The position numbers and the translations under genes were made by a program. Below, piece by piece: positions 16,438 through 25,901 of a stretch of 64,000 bases of DNA (position 1 is its first letter; every line of letters starts with the position of its first letter). The notes beneath the pieces are model-generated. The model saw nothing but the letters and a program-made list of their open reading frames with translations. It had not been told where the DNA came from and searched no databases. This DNA comes from Variovorax sp. Sphag1AA (lineage in GTDB: Bacteria; Pseudomonadota; Gammaproteobacteria; Burkholderiales; Burkholderiaceae_C). The stretch covers positions 372,001-436,000 of the forward strand of contig NZ_JACHYC010000007.1 in assembly GCF_014192575.1 (NCBI RefSeq). Reading direction: 5' to 3'.

Positions 16438-17454
16438 ATGGCGCAACGGGCGAAGGGTGCTACCACAAAGGGTCGGAAGAAGAAGCGCTCGGTGAGCGAA
16501 GAGCGTCACATTCGAATCATGAGGCGGCAGGATCCCCCCAAGTTCGGACGATCATACGAACCCTCGATCAAGGCAACTCGCGCTGAAGCTCCGCCCAAGG
16601 CGAGTCCAGCGACCGTCTGGTCTGAGCTTCTAGGAAGAGACGTCCATACGTTGTCCGAGCCGGAAAGAATGGTTTTGCTCATAGACCTGTACCTCGGGCC
16701 GCAGTTTGGGCTGTTCGAACTGCAGGAGCAGCGCATGCTGCCGTTCAACCCGGCCCAGCATCCGCTCTTCGGCCATCCGATGGCGCGAGGGATGGTGCTT
16801 CCCGAGTTTCGTGGGACCCTGGCCGTTGCCGAGGAGCTTGATTGCGCTCGGTTTCATCCAAGGTTTGTAAGCGAGGAGTTTGACGAAGAGCCCACCTGTT
16901 GGGTCGGGGACATACTTCTCTTCCTGCGCGACGGGCACGGACCATACATCGTCGACCAAGACATCAAGGACACCAGTTCATCCTTCGAGCTCCCAACCAT
17001 CGGGGTGACCTTGAGGACCGATCTTTCTCGCCTGATGACCAAAGAGCGTGCTAGGCACAAGGTGCAGGAGGTCTTGTATCGAGATGTCGGTATACCAACG
17101 CGCAGGATTGCCGGCGATGAAGTGAATCCGATTCTTATTGGGAACCTTTATCAACTCCACGCGTGGTCCAGGCGGAAAGCAAGCCTGAACGCTTCACAGC
17201 AGGAGCACTTACTCGACTCGCTGCGAGAAGGAATGGACAAAGGGGCGTCGGCATGGGAGGTGTTGAAGCTTCTGGAGTTGTCCCATGGGTATCCAACATA
17301 CCATTCAAAGATCGTCATGTACCAGGCAATCTGGATCCAGCGCCTGCGGCTCGAATTGCTATCTGCGCGCTTGTGGATCGATGAGCCAATGGTCCCGGAG
17401 GTGCGGCGCGTCGTCGACGAGTATGGCCACTGGTTCTCTAGGGGAGAGAAATGA
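16438..17454 (+). CDS. tnsA: TnsA-like heteromeric transposase endonuclease
   Basis: A 338-residue homologue of TnsA, the subunit that cuts the 5' strand at transposon ends so that the element leaves by cut-and-paste. Start ATG 16438 has GGAGG seven bases upstream; the frame is open a little further (16408). Expected catalytic positions are present: a glutamate block ending LFELQEQRML, an aspartate in GDILLFLRDG (about residue 160) and a Q-x-K in VDQDIKDT about 18 residues on. The C-terminal half is helical and probably contacts TnsC. The stop overlaps the ATG of the tnsB gene. Confidence 0.82.
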   Translation: MAQRAKGATTKGRKKKRSVSEERHIRIMRRQDPPKFGRSYEPSIKATRAEAPPKASPATVWSELLGRDVHTLSEPERMVLLIDLYLGPQFGLFELQEQRMLPFNPAQHPLFGHPMARGMVLPEFRGTLAVAEELDCARFHPRFVSEEFDEEPTCWVGDILLFLRDGHGPYIVDQDIKDTSSSFELPTIGVTLRTDLSRLMTKERARHKVQEVLYRDVGIPTRRIAGDEVNPILIGNLYQLHAWSRRKASLNASQQEHLLDSLREGMDKGASAWEVLKLLELSHGYPTYHSKIVMYQAIWIQRLRLELLSARLWIDEPMVPEVRRVVDEYGHWFSRGEK

Positions 17455-19541
17455 ATCAGGGCATCGCTCGGGGACGTCTTCTGTACGCGCCCAACGGATA
17501 TAAGAATCTGGAGAAAGGTTCCGAGTACTACTTCGTACATAGTAGCGTAGACAGTGAAAGAACGCTCTTTGTAGAGTTCAGACAAAGACTCAGCGCTACA
17601 ACAAGACCGATGCCGGACGACGCAGGACCCGCAGCAGGGGTCCCACTCGTCATGTCGGTTTCTCTTCCCCGAACTGACTTCGAACAAGGCGTCAGGTCCG
17701 AGAAAATTGTCGTAGCTGAGCGGCAAAGACGCCTCCCTCCCTGGATCGCCTCGGAGAACTCGATAAGGTTCAGGTCACCTAACTCGCGGCGGGAACTGGT
17801 GCGGAGCCACGATGCGCGGATAGATGGTCGTCTTGCAATTATCAAGCCGCTAATTGATCGCGCACACGAGATATTCGAACTAGAGGATCCAGACCGCGAG
17901 ATCAATCGGTATGCACGGTCGCTCAAGCCGAAGCAGAATGAATCGAGGGTCAGGCTTTGGTTCTATAGCTATCTCCTCTTCGGACGAGATCGAATGGCTC
18001 TTCACTATGCAACCGAGCGCATCGGAGGTTGGAAACGACTCACTCATGCAGGAACGAGTAAGAGGGGGCGGCCAAGCCATCAAGGGAAGGACTATGGATA
18101 CAACACCAGCCCAGATATGCTGGACAAGATGATCAAAGGCTACAGGAAGTACAGCGGACTAGGATTGCAGTACCCCGAAATCTACGGCGAGGTTATGGTC
18201 AATGAGTTTGGTTGCCTTACCAGGATTCGCATGCGGAAAGGGAAGAAGATTACAGAGTTCTATCATCCCAAGGGTCTACCATTTCCGACCAAAAAGACAT
18301 TCATCAATTACGTCGAAGAGAGCATTGGAAAGCGGAAGGTTCAGGAGACGGTAGTAGGCTCTCGGAACGCTCGGTCGAACTTGCATCCAACGAAAGGTAG
18401 CTTTACCGAGAAGTGCGGGAATCTGATGCAGCGCGTTTCGTCGGATTCGCAGGCGATCCTGGCGTTGCCGAAGGGTTATGTCGAGGGAAGTACTCTACCC
18501 GCGCTTTATGCAACCACCAGGAGAGACTACGCATCAGGAGTAATAACAGGTATTGGCTTCTCTCAAGGGGGAGAGTCGGCTAGTTCATATCGCGCCGCGC
18601 TCTTCTGCGAGGCGGTGGACAAGGTGTGGTTCTGTAGTCTGTTCGGGATGACCATATCGCCAGCAGATTGGACCAGCATCGGGTGCGAACCGCATCAGAC
18701 AACCGATCATGGGCCCGGCGCCACCGAGGGAGCCCTCAGCCGAGATCCAGAGCTTCGTGCGGTCATCCGACAGATGACTCCGACTCACTCGCCTCAGAGC
18801 AACGCCGTGGCGGAGTCGGGGCATTCCAAATCCAGAAAGAACCGAGAAGAGCCCTCGTTCTTTCAGTCCGAAATGAGGAGCATAGAACTGGCGCGAAGTG
18901 CCATCATGGACGTCATCAGATTCAACAGATCAGCTGATGTTAGCAGTCGAATCGCACCGGACCTCGATCAGTTCCTGACGGAGGTGTCTCCGAACGGGGT
19001 TTGGAACATGCTGAATAGCTTGGGTCGGAATGATGCGGAAGAGATTGACAGGGACAGGGCCATTCGCGCCTTCCTGGAGGTTCGCACGGCCGTCCTTAGC
19101 AGACGTGGTGTGGAGTTTGTGGGACGAAACTATCATTCAAAGGACCTCGAGCGGACGGCGTGCATATCGCTCGTGAAGGCTCAGACTTTGGAGGTGAAGA
19201 TCTACGTACTCGAGATCTGCCCGAGGGTGATATGGATTGATTGGAAGGGTGTTCTCTTGCAGTTGGACGTGCGCTATCCGATTCCGGTCCACGACCGAGT
19301 GATCTACATGTCGCTCGCTGAAGTGGTGCAGTACGCCAAGCACGAGGCAGAGCGAAACCTGGATGCTGACGACCAGCGGGATGCGGTGGCTGCCGAAGTG
19401 CACGCGATGTTCAAAGAGCAGGTAGGTCTCAAGTGGAACGCCGGTCGGCGCACAAGAGGTCGGCCCAAGCGGGGATCTGCGGTCGCACGGAGAGAGGCGG
19501 GAGAAGCGCGAGGGGTCACTGGGAGGGGAAGGAAATCGTGA
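17451..19541 (+). CDS. tnsB: TnsB-like DDE transposase
   Basis: A 696-residue DDE transposase of the Tn7/Mu type that binds the element ends and joins 3' ends to target DNA. N-terminal DNA-binding domains occupy roughly the first 290 residues. The catalytic core follows: a first Asp likely in SSDSQAILALPKG, a second in TTDHGPGATEG and a Glu in SNAVAESGHSK. After it comes a Mu-C-like beta barrel (RRGVEFVGRNYHS is the usual opening). The basic tail is rich in arginine. It overlaps tnsA by four bases and tnsC by four (GTGA). Confidence 0.85.
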   Translation: MNQGIARGRLLYAPNGYKNLEKGSEYYFVHSSVDSERTLFVEFRQRLSATTRPMPDDAGPAAGVPLVMSVSLPRTDFEQGVRSEKIVVAERQRRLPPWIASENSIRFRSPNSRRELVRSHDARIDGRLAIIKPLIDRAHEIFELEDPDREINRYARSLKPKQNESRVRLWFYSYLLFGRDRMALHYATERIGGWKRLTHAGTSKRGRPSHQGKDYGYNTSPDMLDKMIKGYRKYSGLGLQYPEIYGEVMVNEFGCLTRIRMRKGKKITEFYHPKGLPFPTKKTFINYVEESIGKRKVQETVVGSRNARSNLHPTKGSFTEKCGNLMQRVSSDSQAILALPKGYVEGSTLPALYATTRRDYASGVITGIGFSQGGESASSYRAALFCEAVDKVWFCSLFGMTISPADWTSIGCEPHQTTDHGPGATEGALSRDPELRAVIRQMTPTHSPQSNAVAESGHSKSRKNREEPSFFQSEMRSIELARSAIMDVIRFNRSADVSSRIAPDLDQFLTEVSPNGVWNMLNSLGRNDAEEIDRDRAIRAFLEVRTAVLSRRGVEFVGRNYHSKDLERTACISLVKAQTLEVKIYVLEICPRVIWIDWKGVLLQLDVRYPIPVHDRVIYMSLAEVVQYAKHEAERNLDADDQRDAVAAEVHAMFKEQVGLKWNAGRRTRGRPKRGSAVARREAGEARGVTGRGRKS

Positions 19542-20950
19542 GCGCGCGTGCGGGGGGCAATGTGTACGCCGCGCGATACGAGAGAGTGCTATCGTTAGAC
19601 GAGATAAAACGACTATCTCGTGTTCGAGGCAGACGACTCGAAGGTCTTGAGAAGCTGCCGAAGGAGGTGGCGTGGATGCGCATCAAGGCAGGATTGCGGG
19701 AGGTTTTCTATCCAAACCTTCCAAGCTGTCGAATCATGCAGATATTGATCGAGCGCGCCTTTGGTTACTCACAAACCGCGTACGCCGATCCCCGCTCGGC
19801 TTTACGGGCAGGCTATGAGGGAATCGGGCAAGGAGATCCGGTTTATCCAGCAATCATCACTGGTTTGGCCGGATGTGGTAAGTCAAAGTTGTGCGAAGCT
19901 TTGGAGCGCATACTCAGTGGTCGCACGCACGTGTTCATCGATGAAGGTCATCCTTCGGTCCCATTGAATGACTTCGAGCTACTAAAGGTAGGGAGCCGAA
20001 GGAGCATCTCTCAGATTCTTCGAACTCTGGGGCCGCCGGGGATGCTTGCCGGCGGAACAAATCGAATCAAGGAGGCGGACGTCCCTTTGGAGTGTGGATC
20101 ATGGTCCGGCTTTTGCGGCCTCTGTCTGTATGGACTTGAGGAATTGCAGTTCATGACACAGTCTGAAGGGGCGACGGCTCTGATATCGAAATTGCTCCTC
20201 TCCTGTAGTGAAGTGCGCATTCCATGGTTCGTAGTCGCAAACTACAGCTTCATATGGAAGCTGATGAACGAGAAGCATGGCAAGAGCGAGATTAAGCAGA
20301 GATTTCTGGACGATCAACTGTTGCTTCTTCCCGACCCTGAATCTTCCGATGACTGGAAGGAACTCTTGCGGGAGTACCAGGTTGTCCTAGGAGCGGTGCT
20401 AGCCTTTGAACTTGAAGCCGCCTCTCTTGAGCTATGGAACTGGTCTGCGGGCCTCAAGCGGGAACTCGTGAAGCTGCTTGCGGAGGCGTATCGGGTCGCG
20501 CGGGAGCGTGGCGCGTTCGTTGTGGAGTTGCAAGATGTGCAGGAAGCTTATGGCTCGGCGAGGTTCACGGCTGCGCGCGGAGACATCGAGCTTCTTTGCG
20601 CTCACGCTGGTCAAGGCGGCGACCTTCGTCTGGATCTCCAGTGCCCGCTCAAGTCGCTCAGCATCGACTCTGTAGTAGATGAAGAATACCAGGACGAGTT
20701 GCGGCGAGTGAGAGAGAAAGCTGTCGCGCTGGCAGTCATCAAGGCGGCAGCAACAGCGAACGAGAAGCGTGCAATCTCCTCGCTCGAAAGTCCTCGGACC
20801 AGCGCGGCGATGAGCCCGAATGCTGCTGGCAAGCGCCGGCGCAAGACCACTGCCGAACTGCAAGAGACGGGGAGACGAGCAAAGGCGGCGCGGGCCCGGG
20901 GGAAGCAGAAGCCTAAAGAGCCGAAACCTGGCGTGGACGAGTCGATCTGA
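19538..20950 (+). CDS. tnsC: TnsC-like AAA+ ATPase
   Basis: A 470-residue ATPase that in Tn7-like systems links target selection (TniQ) to the transposase. The start is GTG 19538 behind GGAAGGAAATC, overlapping the tnsB stop; a longer frame to 19433 lies inside tnsB. Walker A is GLAGCGKSKL near residue 110. THVFIDEGHPS follows about 25 residues later, and sensor-like LQFMT and ANYS stretches are seen. The last ~60 residues are rich in lysine, arginine and alanine and likely disordered. Last gene of the operon. Confidence 0.83.
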   Translation: MSARAGGNVYAARYERVLSLDEIKRLSRVRGRRLEGLEKLPKEVAWMRIKAGLREVFYPNLPSCRIMQILIERAFGYSQTAYADPRSALRAGYEGIGQGDPVYPAIITGLAGCGKSKLCEALERILSGRTHVFIDEGHPSVPLNDFELLKVGSRRSISQILRTLGPPGMLAGGTNRIKEADVPLECGSWSGFCGLCLYGLEELQFMTQSEGATALISKLLLSCSEVRIPWFVVANYSFIWKLMNEKHGKSEIKQRFLDDQLLLLPDPESSDDWKELLREYQVVLGAVLAFELEAASLELWNWSAGLKRELVKLLAEAYRVARERGAFVVELQDVQEAYGSARFTAARGDIELLCAHAGQGGDLRLDLQCPLKSLSIDSVVDEEYQDELRRVREKAVALAVIKAAATANEKRAISSLESPRTSAAMSPNAAGKRRRKTTAELQETGRRAKAARARGKQKPKEPKPGVDESI

Positions 20951-21518
20951 AGCTTTCGCGAAAATGCGGACCTCCTTTTCGTTCGCGATCGGCCATTGGG
21001 CGTACTCATCGGTGCTCTGTCCAGGGGTCGTTGGAAACTTAGAAATTCGGAGGAGGGTGAATCGGCATGAGAGACCAGAAGGATTTCCGGCCGTCGACGC
21101 CGGTCGCGGCTCGACTAGCGCATATTCTCTGCCAAGCCTCGTGACCCTGGCGACCCGCCAAAAGTCCGACCAACTTTACCGAGCTTGAGAATTCCAGAAG
21201 AATCAACAACTTAGGTAGGTCTCGGTCGACCGACTATATTTGTCAGTCTCAGGGGGAGAAGGGCCAGGAGCCGTCCTTCAGTTACCGGCCTTTGAATGGC
21301 CGGTCATCGGCACCAAGCCGCCGATGACCAAGCGCGGCTGATGGGCGGCTGGGTGCCCTTTGCAGCCCTCCCGTCGTACTGGGGCACCGTTCCGTCGAGG
21401 TCGGAATCCGTCGATCGTCGACGAGTCGAGTTCGCTTGAGAGGCGAAGTTTGAGAGGTGCGGGCGCAACAGTTTCTTCTCAGGCTCGAGACTTGGCGCGA
21501 CAGCACAAATGGCTGCAT
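20951..21518. other. Gene-free stretch after tnsC with two hairpins
   Basis: No gene is defended here. At 21241 a TGTCAGTCT repeats the motif at 13570 upstream of the transposition operon, in the same orientation. Two hairpins follow: CCGGCC-tttgaat-GGCCGG (about 21285-21303) and GGTCATCGGC-accaagcc-GCCGATGACC (about 21301-21328). CGGTCGACCG at about 21223 is a palindrome. This may be an element end region, but no terminal inverted repeat could be paired. Confidence 0.4.
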
Positions 21519-21722
21519 TCAGCGCAGGATTCTGTAGACGATAGCCCCGAGCGCCGCACTCGAAAGTTCAACGCCCGCAAAGGCGATGGCGCTCACTGGC
21601 GCAGTGTCGGCGAAGCTATCGCTGAACACACGGCCGAAGACTGCCGCAGGCTTGGCGAAAGACGTGCTGGCCGAGAACCAGTACGCCGCACCGATGTATT
21701 GCGGCCACGAGCGCTGACGCCG
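21519..21722 (-). pseudogene. Aquaporin/MIP family C-terminal relic
   Basis: The reverse strand reads QYIGAAYWFSASTSFAKPAA and then VFGRVFSDSFADTAPVSAIA before a TGA at 21519-21521. The YWF-ASTSFA-PA pattern is the second NPA-type half of an aquaporin, here with KPA instead of NPA. There is no start and the first half is missing. A deletion remnant at the border of the transposition module. Confidence 0.65.
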
Positions 21723-21729
21723 GGATTGA

Positions 21730-22941
21730 ATGCGCTCCGCTCAGGGTCGCGAAGACCACTGCGCGAAAATGCTGGATGGCTCCCCGGTATCGGAACTGCG
21801 AAGGCCGCAACTGAAAGGGCTCGATGCAGACATCCGCCGTGATGCTCTTAGACTGCGAAGGCAGATGATCGCCACACTTTCCGCCGTTGCACGCGAACGA
21901 CTGCGGCGCTTCACGCGCATCCTGCGGATGGCTGCGGGGATCGGTGCGTGCTCCGGAGTGGTCTATGCCGTTGCGATTGCCGGACCGGGCGCTCGCTCGC
22001 TCGTCGTTTCCATGTTGATCTCCATTCCGATTGGCGTGATCGACGCCTTGCTCATGGCTTCATGGATCGCCGGTATCGAGATATTTTTTCTTCCTCGCGC
22101 TTCGATGCGATGGCTCGACGCGCTGCCGTTCGTTGCGGTGCTTATCCTGAAGACGCTTACCTACGGTGCGATCGCAGGGGTGATCCTCGCTGGGCAACCG
22201 GGCGAGCGTTTATTAGGCGTCGTGACCGTCTATAGCGCGCGCACTGGACTCGTTGCGGTTTTCCTGTCGCTCGTGCCCGTTGCCGTCGTGGTAATGGTTT
22301 TTCAGGCTGCGGGCCTCGTCGGCTATCGCACGTTCATTGCTCTCTTGTTCGGAAAGTATCGCCGGCCCTACGCAGAACGACGGTTCTTCCTGTTCGCCGA
22401 CGTGGTCGGCTCGACTGCGATCGCGGAGCGACTCGGGGCGCTACAAGCACATCGCTTCCTTGCCGCGGTGTTTTCGTCGGTCGCCGAACCTATCGAGCTG
22501 TGCCGCGGCGAAATCTATCAATATGTCGGTGACGAGATCGTCGTCACGTGGGTAGAGACTGAAGGCGTTGCCGATGCGCGAGCGTTGCGCTGCTTCTTCG
22601 CCATGCGCGCAGCGCTTGCCGCGGACGCGAATCGGTTTGTCCAACGCTTTGGCGTGGAACCCGAACTGCGTGCGGCTCTGCATCTGGGCGAGGTCATCAC
22701 CGGCGAGGTTGGCCTGGTGCGTCGTGCGATCGTCTTCCATGGCGATGTCATGAACACCACGGGACGCCTCGAGCAGGCGACCCGCGAAGCAGGATGCTTC
22801 TTCATTGCATCGGCGGAGGCGCTGGCCTCGCTTAGTCCGCCGCCTGAAGTTCTTGTCCGTGACCTTGGTTCGCTTGCTCTGCGTGGACGAGTCGAGCCTA
22901 TTCATGCGTTCTGCGTCGAACGTCCGAACAGGAGCACTTGA
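21730..22941 (+). CDS. Membrane class III adenylate/guanylate cyclase
   Basis: A protein of up to 403 residues with about four to six membrane segments (from about residue 65 to 215) and a C-terminal class III nucleotide cyclase domain. FLFADVVGSTAIAERLG is the first metal-binding Asp region, YQYVGDEIVVTW carries the second Asp, and HLGEVITGEVG plus DVMNTTGRLEQATRE the later motifs. It would make cAMP or cGMP at the inner membrane. The N-terminus is uncertain: ATGs at 21730, 21769 and 21862 are all possible and none has a strong ribosome binding site. It stands alone. Confidence 0.8.
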   Translation: MRSAQGREDHCAKMLDGSPVSELRRPQLKGLDADIRRDALRLRRQMIATLSAVARERLRRFTRILRMAAGIGACSGVVYAVAIAGPGARSLVVSMLISIPIGVIDALLMASWIAGIEIFFLPRASMRWLDALPFVAVLILKTLTYGAIAGVILAGQPGERLLGVVTVYSARTGLVAVFLSLVPVAVVVMVFQAAGLVGYRTFIALLFGKYRRPYAERRFFLFADVVGSTAIAERLGALQAHRFLAAVFSSVAEPIELCRGEIYQYVGDEIVVTWVETEGVADARALRCFFAMRAALAADANRFVQRFGVEPELRAALHLGEVITGEVGLVRRAIVFHGDVMNTTGRLEQATREAGCFFIASAEALASLSPPPEVLVRDLGSLALRGRVEPIHAFCVERPNRST

Positions 22942-23017
22942 AGGGCACCTGAATCTCTTGTGACGAGAATGTTTGCTTCTCTCTCGGGTCCGGCTTCCGA
23001 TCGAAGAAGGTTGAACG

Positions 23018-24115
23018 TCAGCCCGGTGCCGAAGCGGTCACACCCTCGTTCGCGTGGGGCTTGCTTAGGGGGCGCGCGTTCCGATCGTCTCCAGACGAGT
23101 TCAAGATCGCATCGAAGTATGCTGGGATGTCATTGCCCAGCTGTTTCAAAAACGCTGCCCGATCAAAGCCCGTTGGATCGGCCCCGACGTCGCCATCGGG
23201 CGTCGAAATGGGCATGCTTGGGGTGTCCATGAATGCCCAGTGCGATGCATTGGGAACGCGTCGAAGTTCGGTGTTGGGCGCGTTCTTCACGATCCATTCG
23301 GCATGAAAGCGAGGGATGAGATAGCGGTCCAGATCGGCCTCGTAGACCAAGGTCGGCGTCTTGATGGAGGTCAGCGATCGCGCTGAAAGAACGGCGCCCA
23401 GCGGCGCGAGCGCGACCACTGCGCGTACTCGGCTATCGGTCAGCGTCTGCTCGGCCTGATCCGTCGCCCCAGCCTTGGTCATCGCTGGCTTTCCCGTCAA
23501 GCTACACAGAATCGGATCGTCCGCCCGGTTGTTCGCGCAATGCGTTGTGAGCCGTTGCAGTTCCGGCTCTCCCCCTGCCAGGGCCAACACCGTATAGCCG
23601 CCCGCTGAATGCCCGACAGCGCCTACGCGTGGCCCCTTGGCGTCACGCGCGATACGGTCCTTCCAACTGGGGTCCTGCAGCAGCGCGTCGATCACACGTG
23701 AGGCCTGTTGCGGGCGCGCGGTGAAATAGCGAGCCGGGCCGTTTCCGAGCAACGAACTGTCCTGCCAGTTGTCGCCGGGATGTCGCAGCGCGGCAACCAG
23801 ATAGCCGTGTCGCGCCAGCGCTTCAGCCAAGCTGGCGTGTGCCAGTTCAGATCCGCCGTGTCCATGACTCAGGACGATCAGGCCCTTCACTTGCGCGTCG
23901 GGCGTGCCGCCGATGGCGGCATGGACGGTGAACGGACCCATGGCGATGGATCTTTCGGGCGCCTGCGTAGGGTAGAACAAGGCGACGGGGATTGGCTCGG
24001 GTTCCGCGGGTAGACCGGGAACGCTGACGGTTCGAAATCCTGCCTGGCTTGCCAGGACGTTGATCGAAAGGGACAGGCCCAAGGCCAGGAGTAAGCCACG
24101 TTGACTGATGCGCAT
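23018..24115 (-). CDS. Secreted alpha/beta hydrolase (PAF-acetylhydrolase-like)
   Basis: A 365-residue exported hydrolase. Start ATG 24115 (MRISQRGLLLALGLSLSINVLA, a signal peptide) with GAGG upstream; the frame is open nine codons further. Residues near 95 (VLSHGHGGS) give the oxyanion strand and AVGHSAGGYTVLAL the nucleophile serine elbow. An Asp in VYEADLDRYL and a His in PNASHWAFMD complete a plausible triad. The pattern fits dienelactone-hydrolase or platelet-activating-factor acetylhydrolase-like enzymes of unknown substrate. It lacks features of a haloalkanoate dehalogenase, so I do not link it to the fluoride island. Confidence 0.75.
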   Translation of the reverse strand: MRISQRGLLLALGLSLSINVLASQAGFRTVSVPGLPAEPEPIPVALFYPTQAPERSIAMGPFTVHAAIGGTPDAQVKGLIVLSHGHGGSELAHASLAEALARHGYLVAALRHPGDNWQDSSLLGNGPARYFTARPQQASRVIDALLQDPSWKDRIARDAKGPRVGAVGHSAGGYTVLALAGGEPELQRLTTHCANNRADDPILCSLTGKPAMTKAGATDQAEQTLTDSRVRAVVALAPLGAVLSARSLTSIKTPTLVYEADLDRYLIPRFHAEWIVKNAPNTELRRVPNASHWAFMDTPSMPISTPDGDVGADPTGFDRAAFLKQLGNDIPAYFDAILNSSGDDRNARPLSKPHANEGVTASAPG

Positions 24116-24296
24116 GAGCGGGATCCTCGGAGGAAGTTGCACGAGTTGTCGGAATCGGCATCGTCATGCCTCGACCTCGGCTGCGCCAATGCAATGAGAC
24201 GGAGCGCCATGAAACGGGCGCCAGATGCAGGAGGGGAGCGTGAACGCACATGTGGCGTTCGCGATTCGTGCCCCCGCTCACAGGCCTCAGGGCTCC

Positions 24297-25208
24297 TCAA
24301 GACCCGGCGGAAACTCTGCGTTCGGCGCAGGCGTCCCGAACGCAACTGCGCAGCCAGCGGTGAGCAAGGTCCCCATCCATTCGCGGGTGCCAGAGCAAGG
24401 AAACTGTGATCTCCAGCGCTGGAATCGGTAGCGGAAAGCTGTGCAGCCCGAGGCGCAGGCCTTCGGTGTGGTGTTCGGGAACGCTGGCAATCAGGTCCGA
24501 AGCGCGAGCCAAAGCCAACGCGGTCGAGAATCCGCCGACGACAGTGCCGATTTCACGCTCCAGACCCAGCGCCTGCAACGCGTCGTCGATCGGCCCTTTG
24601 TCGATGCTTCGACGCGACACGACGACATGCCTTCCGGCCGCATATCGAGCAGGTGTCATTTCGCCTTGGCAAAGGGGATGCCCGGGACGCACGACGCCAA
24701 TGAATCGGTCCCGGAACAGGGCCTGCACACGCACCTCCGGACTCGTAGTGCTGCCGATCACGCCCGTCTCCAGGTCGACGGTGCCGTCGCGAAGTGATGC
24801 ACTCTCCCTGTCCGCCTTCTGCATGAATCGCAGCCGTACCCCGGGCGCTTCGCGGCCGACGTGTTCGAGCAGGTCGCCCCCGAAAGTCTCAACGAATCCT
24901 TCGCTGGTGCGCAGCGTGAACGTCCGTGCGAGATGCCTTAGGTCGAGCGCCTCGGCAGGTCGCAGGATGGCCTCGGCGTCTTGAACAAGGTGATTGACCC
25001 TTTCGCGCAGTTCGAGCGCACGGGGAGTCGCGACCAAGCCTCGCCCGGCCCGAACCAGCAGCGGGTCGCCGGTTGTTTCCCGCAATCGCGCAAGGGCCCG
25101 GCTCATCGCCGAAGGGCTCAAGCGCAAGCGGCGCGCAGCGGCTGCAACGCTGCCTTCGGCGAGGAGCACATCGAGCGTGACAAGCAGGTTCAGATCAGGC
25201 GTTGACAT
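24297..25208 (-). CDS. LysR-family transcriptional regulator
   Basis: A 303-residue LysR regulator. The start I prefer is MSTPDLNLL at 25208, the usual LysR opening; the frame runs 13 codons further. The N-terminal winged helix-turn-helix reads AEGSVAAAARRLRLSPSAMS followed by RALARLRE. The C-terminal effector domain begins near residue 90. It is divergent from a cupin gene and an MFS gene, with about 145 bases between starts, so those two genes are its likely targets. Confidence 0.88.
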   Translation of the reverse strand: MSTPDLNLLVTLDVLLAEGSVAAAARRLRLSPSAMSRALARLRETTGDPLLVRAGRGLVATPRALELRERVNHLVQDAEAILRPAEALDLRHLARTFTLRTSEGFVETFGGDLLEHVGREAPGVRLRFMQKADRESASLRDGTVDLETGVIGSTTSPEVRVQALFRDRFIGVVRPGHPLCQGEMTPARYAAGRHVVVSRRSIDKGPIDDALQALGLEREIGTVVGGFSTALALARASDLIASVPEHHTEGLRLGLHSFPLPIPALEITVSLLWHPRMDGDLAHRWLRSCVRDACAERRVSAGS

Positions 25209-25355
25209 GCCCGACGCTAGCACGTTCGTGCCGACATGGCGTTTCATGCACGTATATGTTGCAACTGATGCGTCTTCCGCAATTTGCGATGAAGTCCTAT
25301 CGTTTCACCACTGCTTGAACGGAGGTCGTCCGAGCGCAACTCGAAGGAGATGGTG

Positions 25356-25901
25356 ATGGTCAGCAATACTCTCGAAGCATCGATACTGGGAATCAAGTCG
25401 GTCTGGGGCCCACTCAGCGACAAGGTCGTCGCCGGATGTGAGCGCCACTTGGCAGACCTGCTCCGGGCCCCTGTCACGGAAGACTGGTTGGCGGCCTTGC
25501 ACCGCGACGCGCCGGCAAATGAAGAGCTCTATCGCGATCCCGCCCATGGGTTCGTCCTCCTGGCGCATTCCGAGTACGCCGGTCTCTATCGGCCACCCCA
25601 TGACCATGGCCGCAGCTGGGTCATCTATGCGATCCAGCAAGGCGAGGTCGAGATGAGAACCTATTCGCGGGTCACGAACCCGGACGGCAGTGTCGGACTG
25701 GTTCAAAAGGACTCGACCCTGATGCGGCCCGGACAGGTTCAGGCCTATCTGCCCGGAGACATTCATGACACGCGATGCATGAAAGGACCGGCGCTTGTGT
25801 ACCGGTTCACCGAACGCGACCTCAAGAAAGAAGACAAGGAAGAACACCGGGTGAATCGCTATGTGGAGAGGGACGGCGTCTGGGCGTTCGGAACACGATG
25901 A
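25356..25901 (+). CDS. Cupin-fold protein
   Basis: A 181-residue protein. I chose ATG 25356 because AAGGAG lies six bases upstream; ATG 25350 would be too close. RPPHDHGRSWVIYAIQQGEV is a cupin-1-like motif with two metal-binding His, and PGDIHDTRCMKG gives the third, so a metal-dependent dioxygenase of the cysteine-dioxygenase-like class or a binding cupin is likely. The stop overlaps the start of the MFS gene (ATGA), so the two are coupled and probably act on the same compound. Divergent from the LysR gene. Confidence 0.72.
   Translation: MVSNTLEASILGIKSVWGPLSDKVVAGCERHLADLLRAPVTEDWLAALHRDAPANEELYRDPAHGFVLLAHSEYAGLYRPPHDHGRSWVIYAIQQGEVEMRTYSRVTNPDGSVGLVQKDSTLMRPGQVQAYLPGDIHDTRCMKGPALVYRFTERDLKKEDKEEHRVNRYVERDGVWAFGTR

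Noticed and set aside
13570..21249. TGTCAGTCT copies as the two terminal ends of the transposon
   Set aside because: They are in the same orientation, and no longer inverted match could be found, so they cannot be asserted as ends.
23018..24115. Possible fluoroacetate or haloacid dehalogenase supporting the fluoride island
   Set aside because: The protein has a signal peptide and a PAF-acetylhydrolase/dienelactone-hydrolase-like pattern with GHSAGG; defluorinases of this fold use an Asp nucleophile. It also lies 15 kb from the first fluoride switch.
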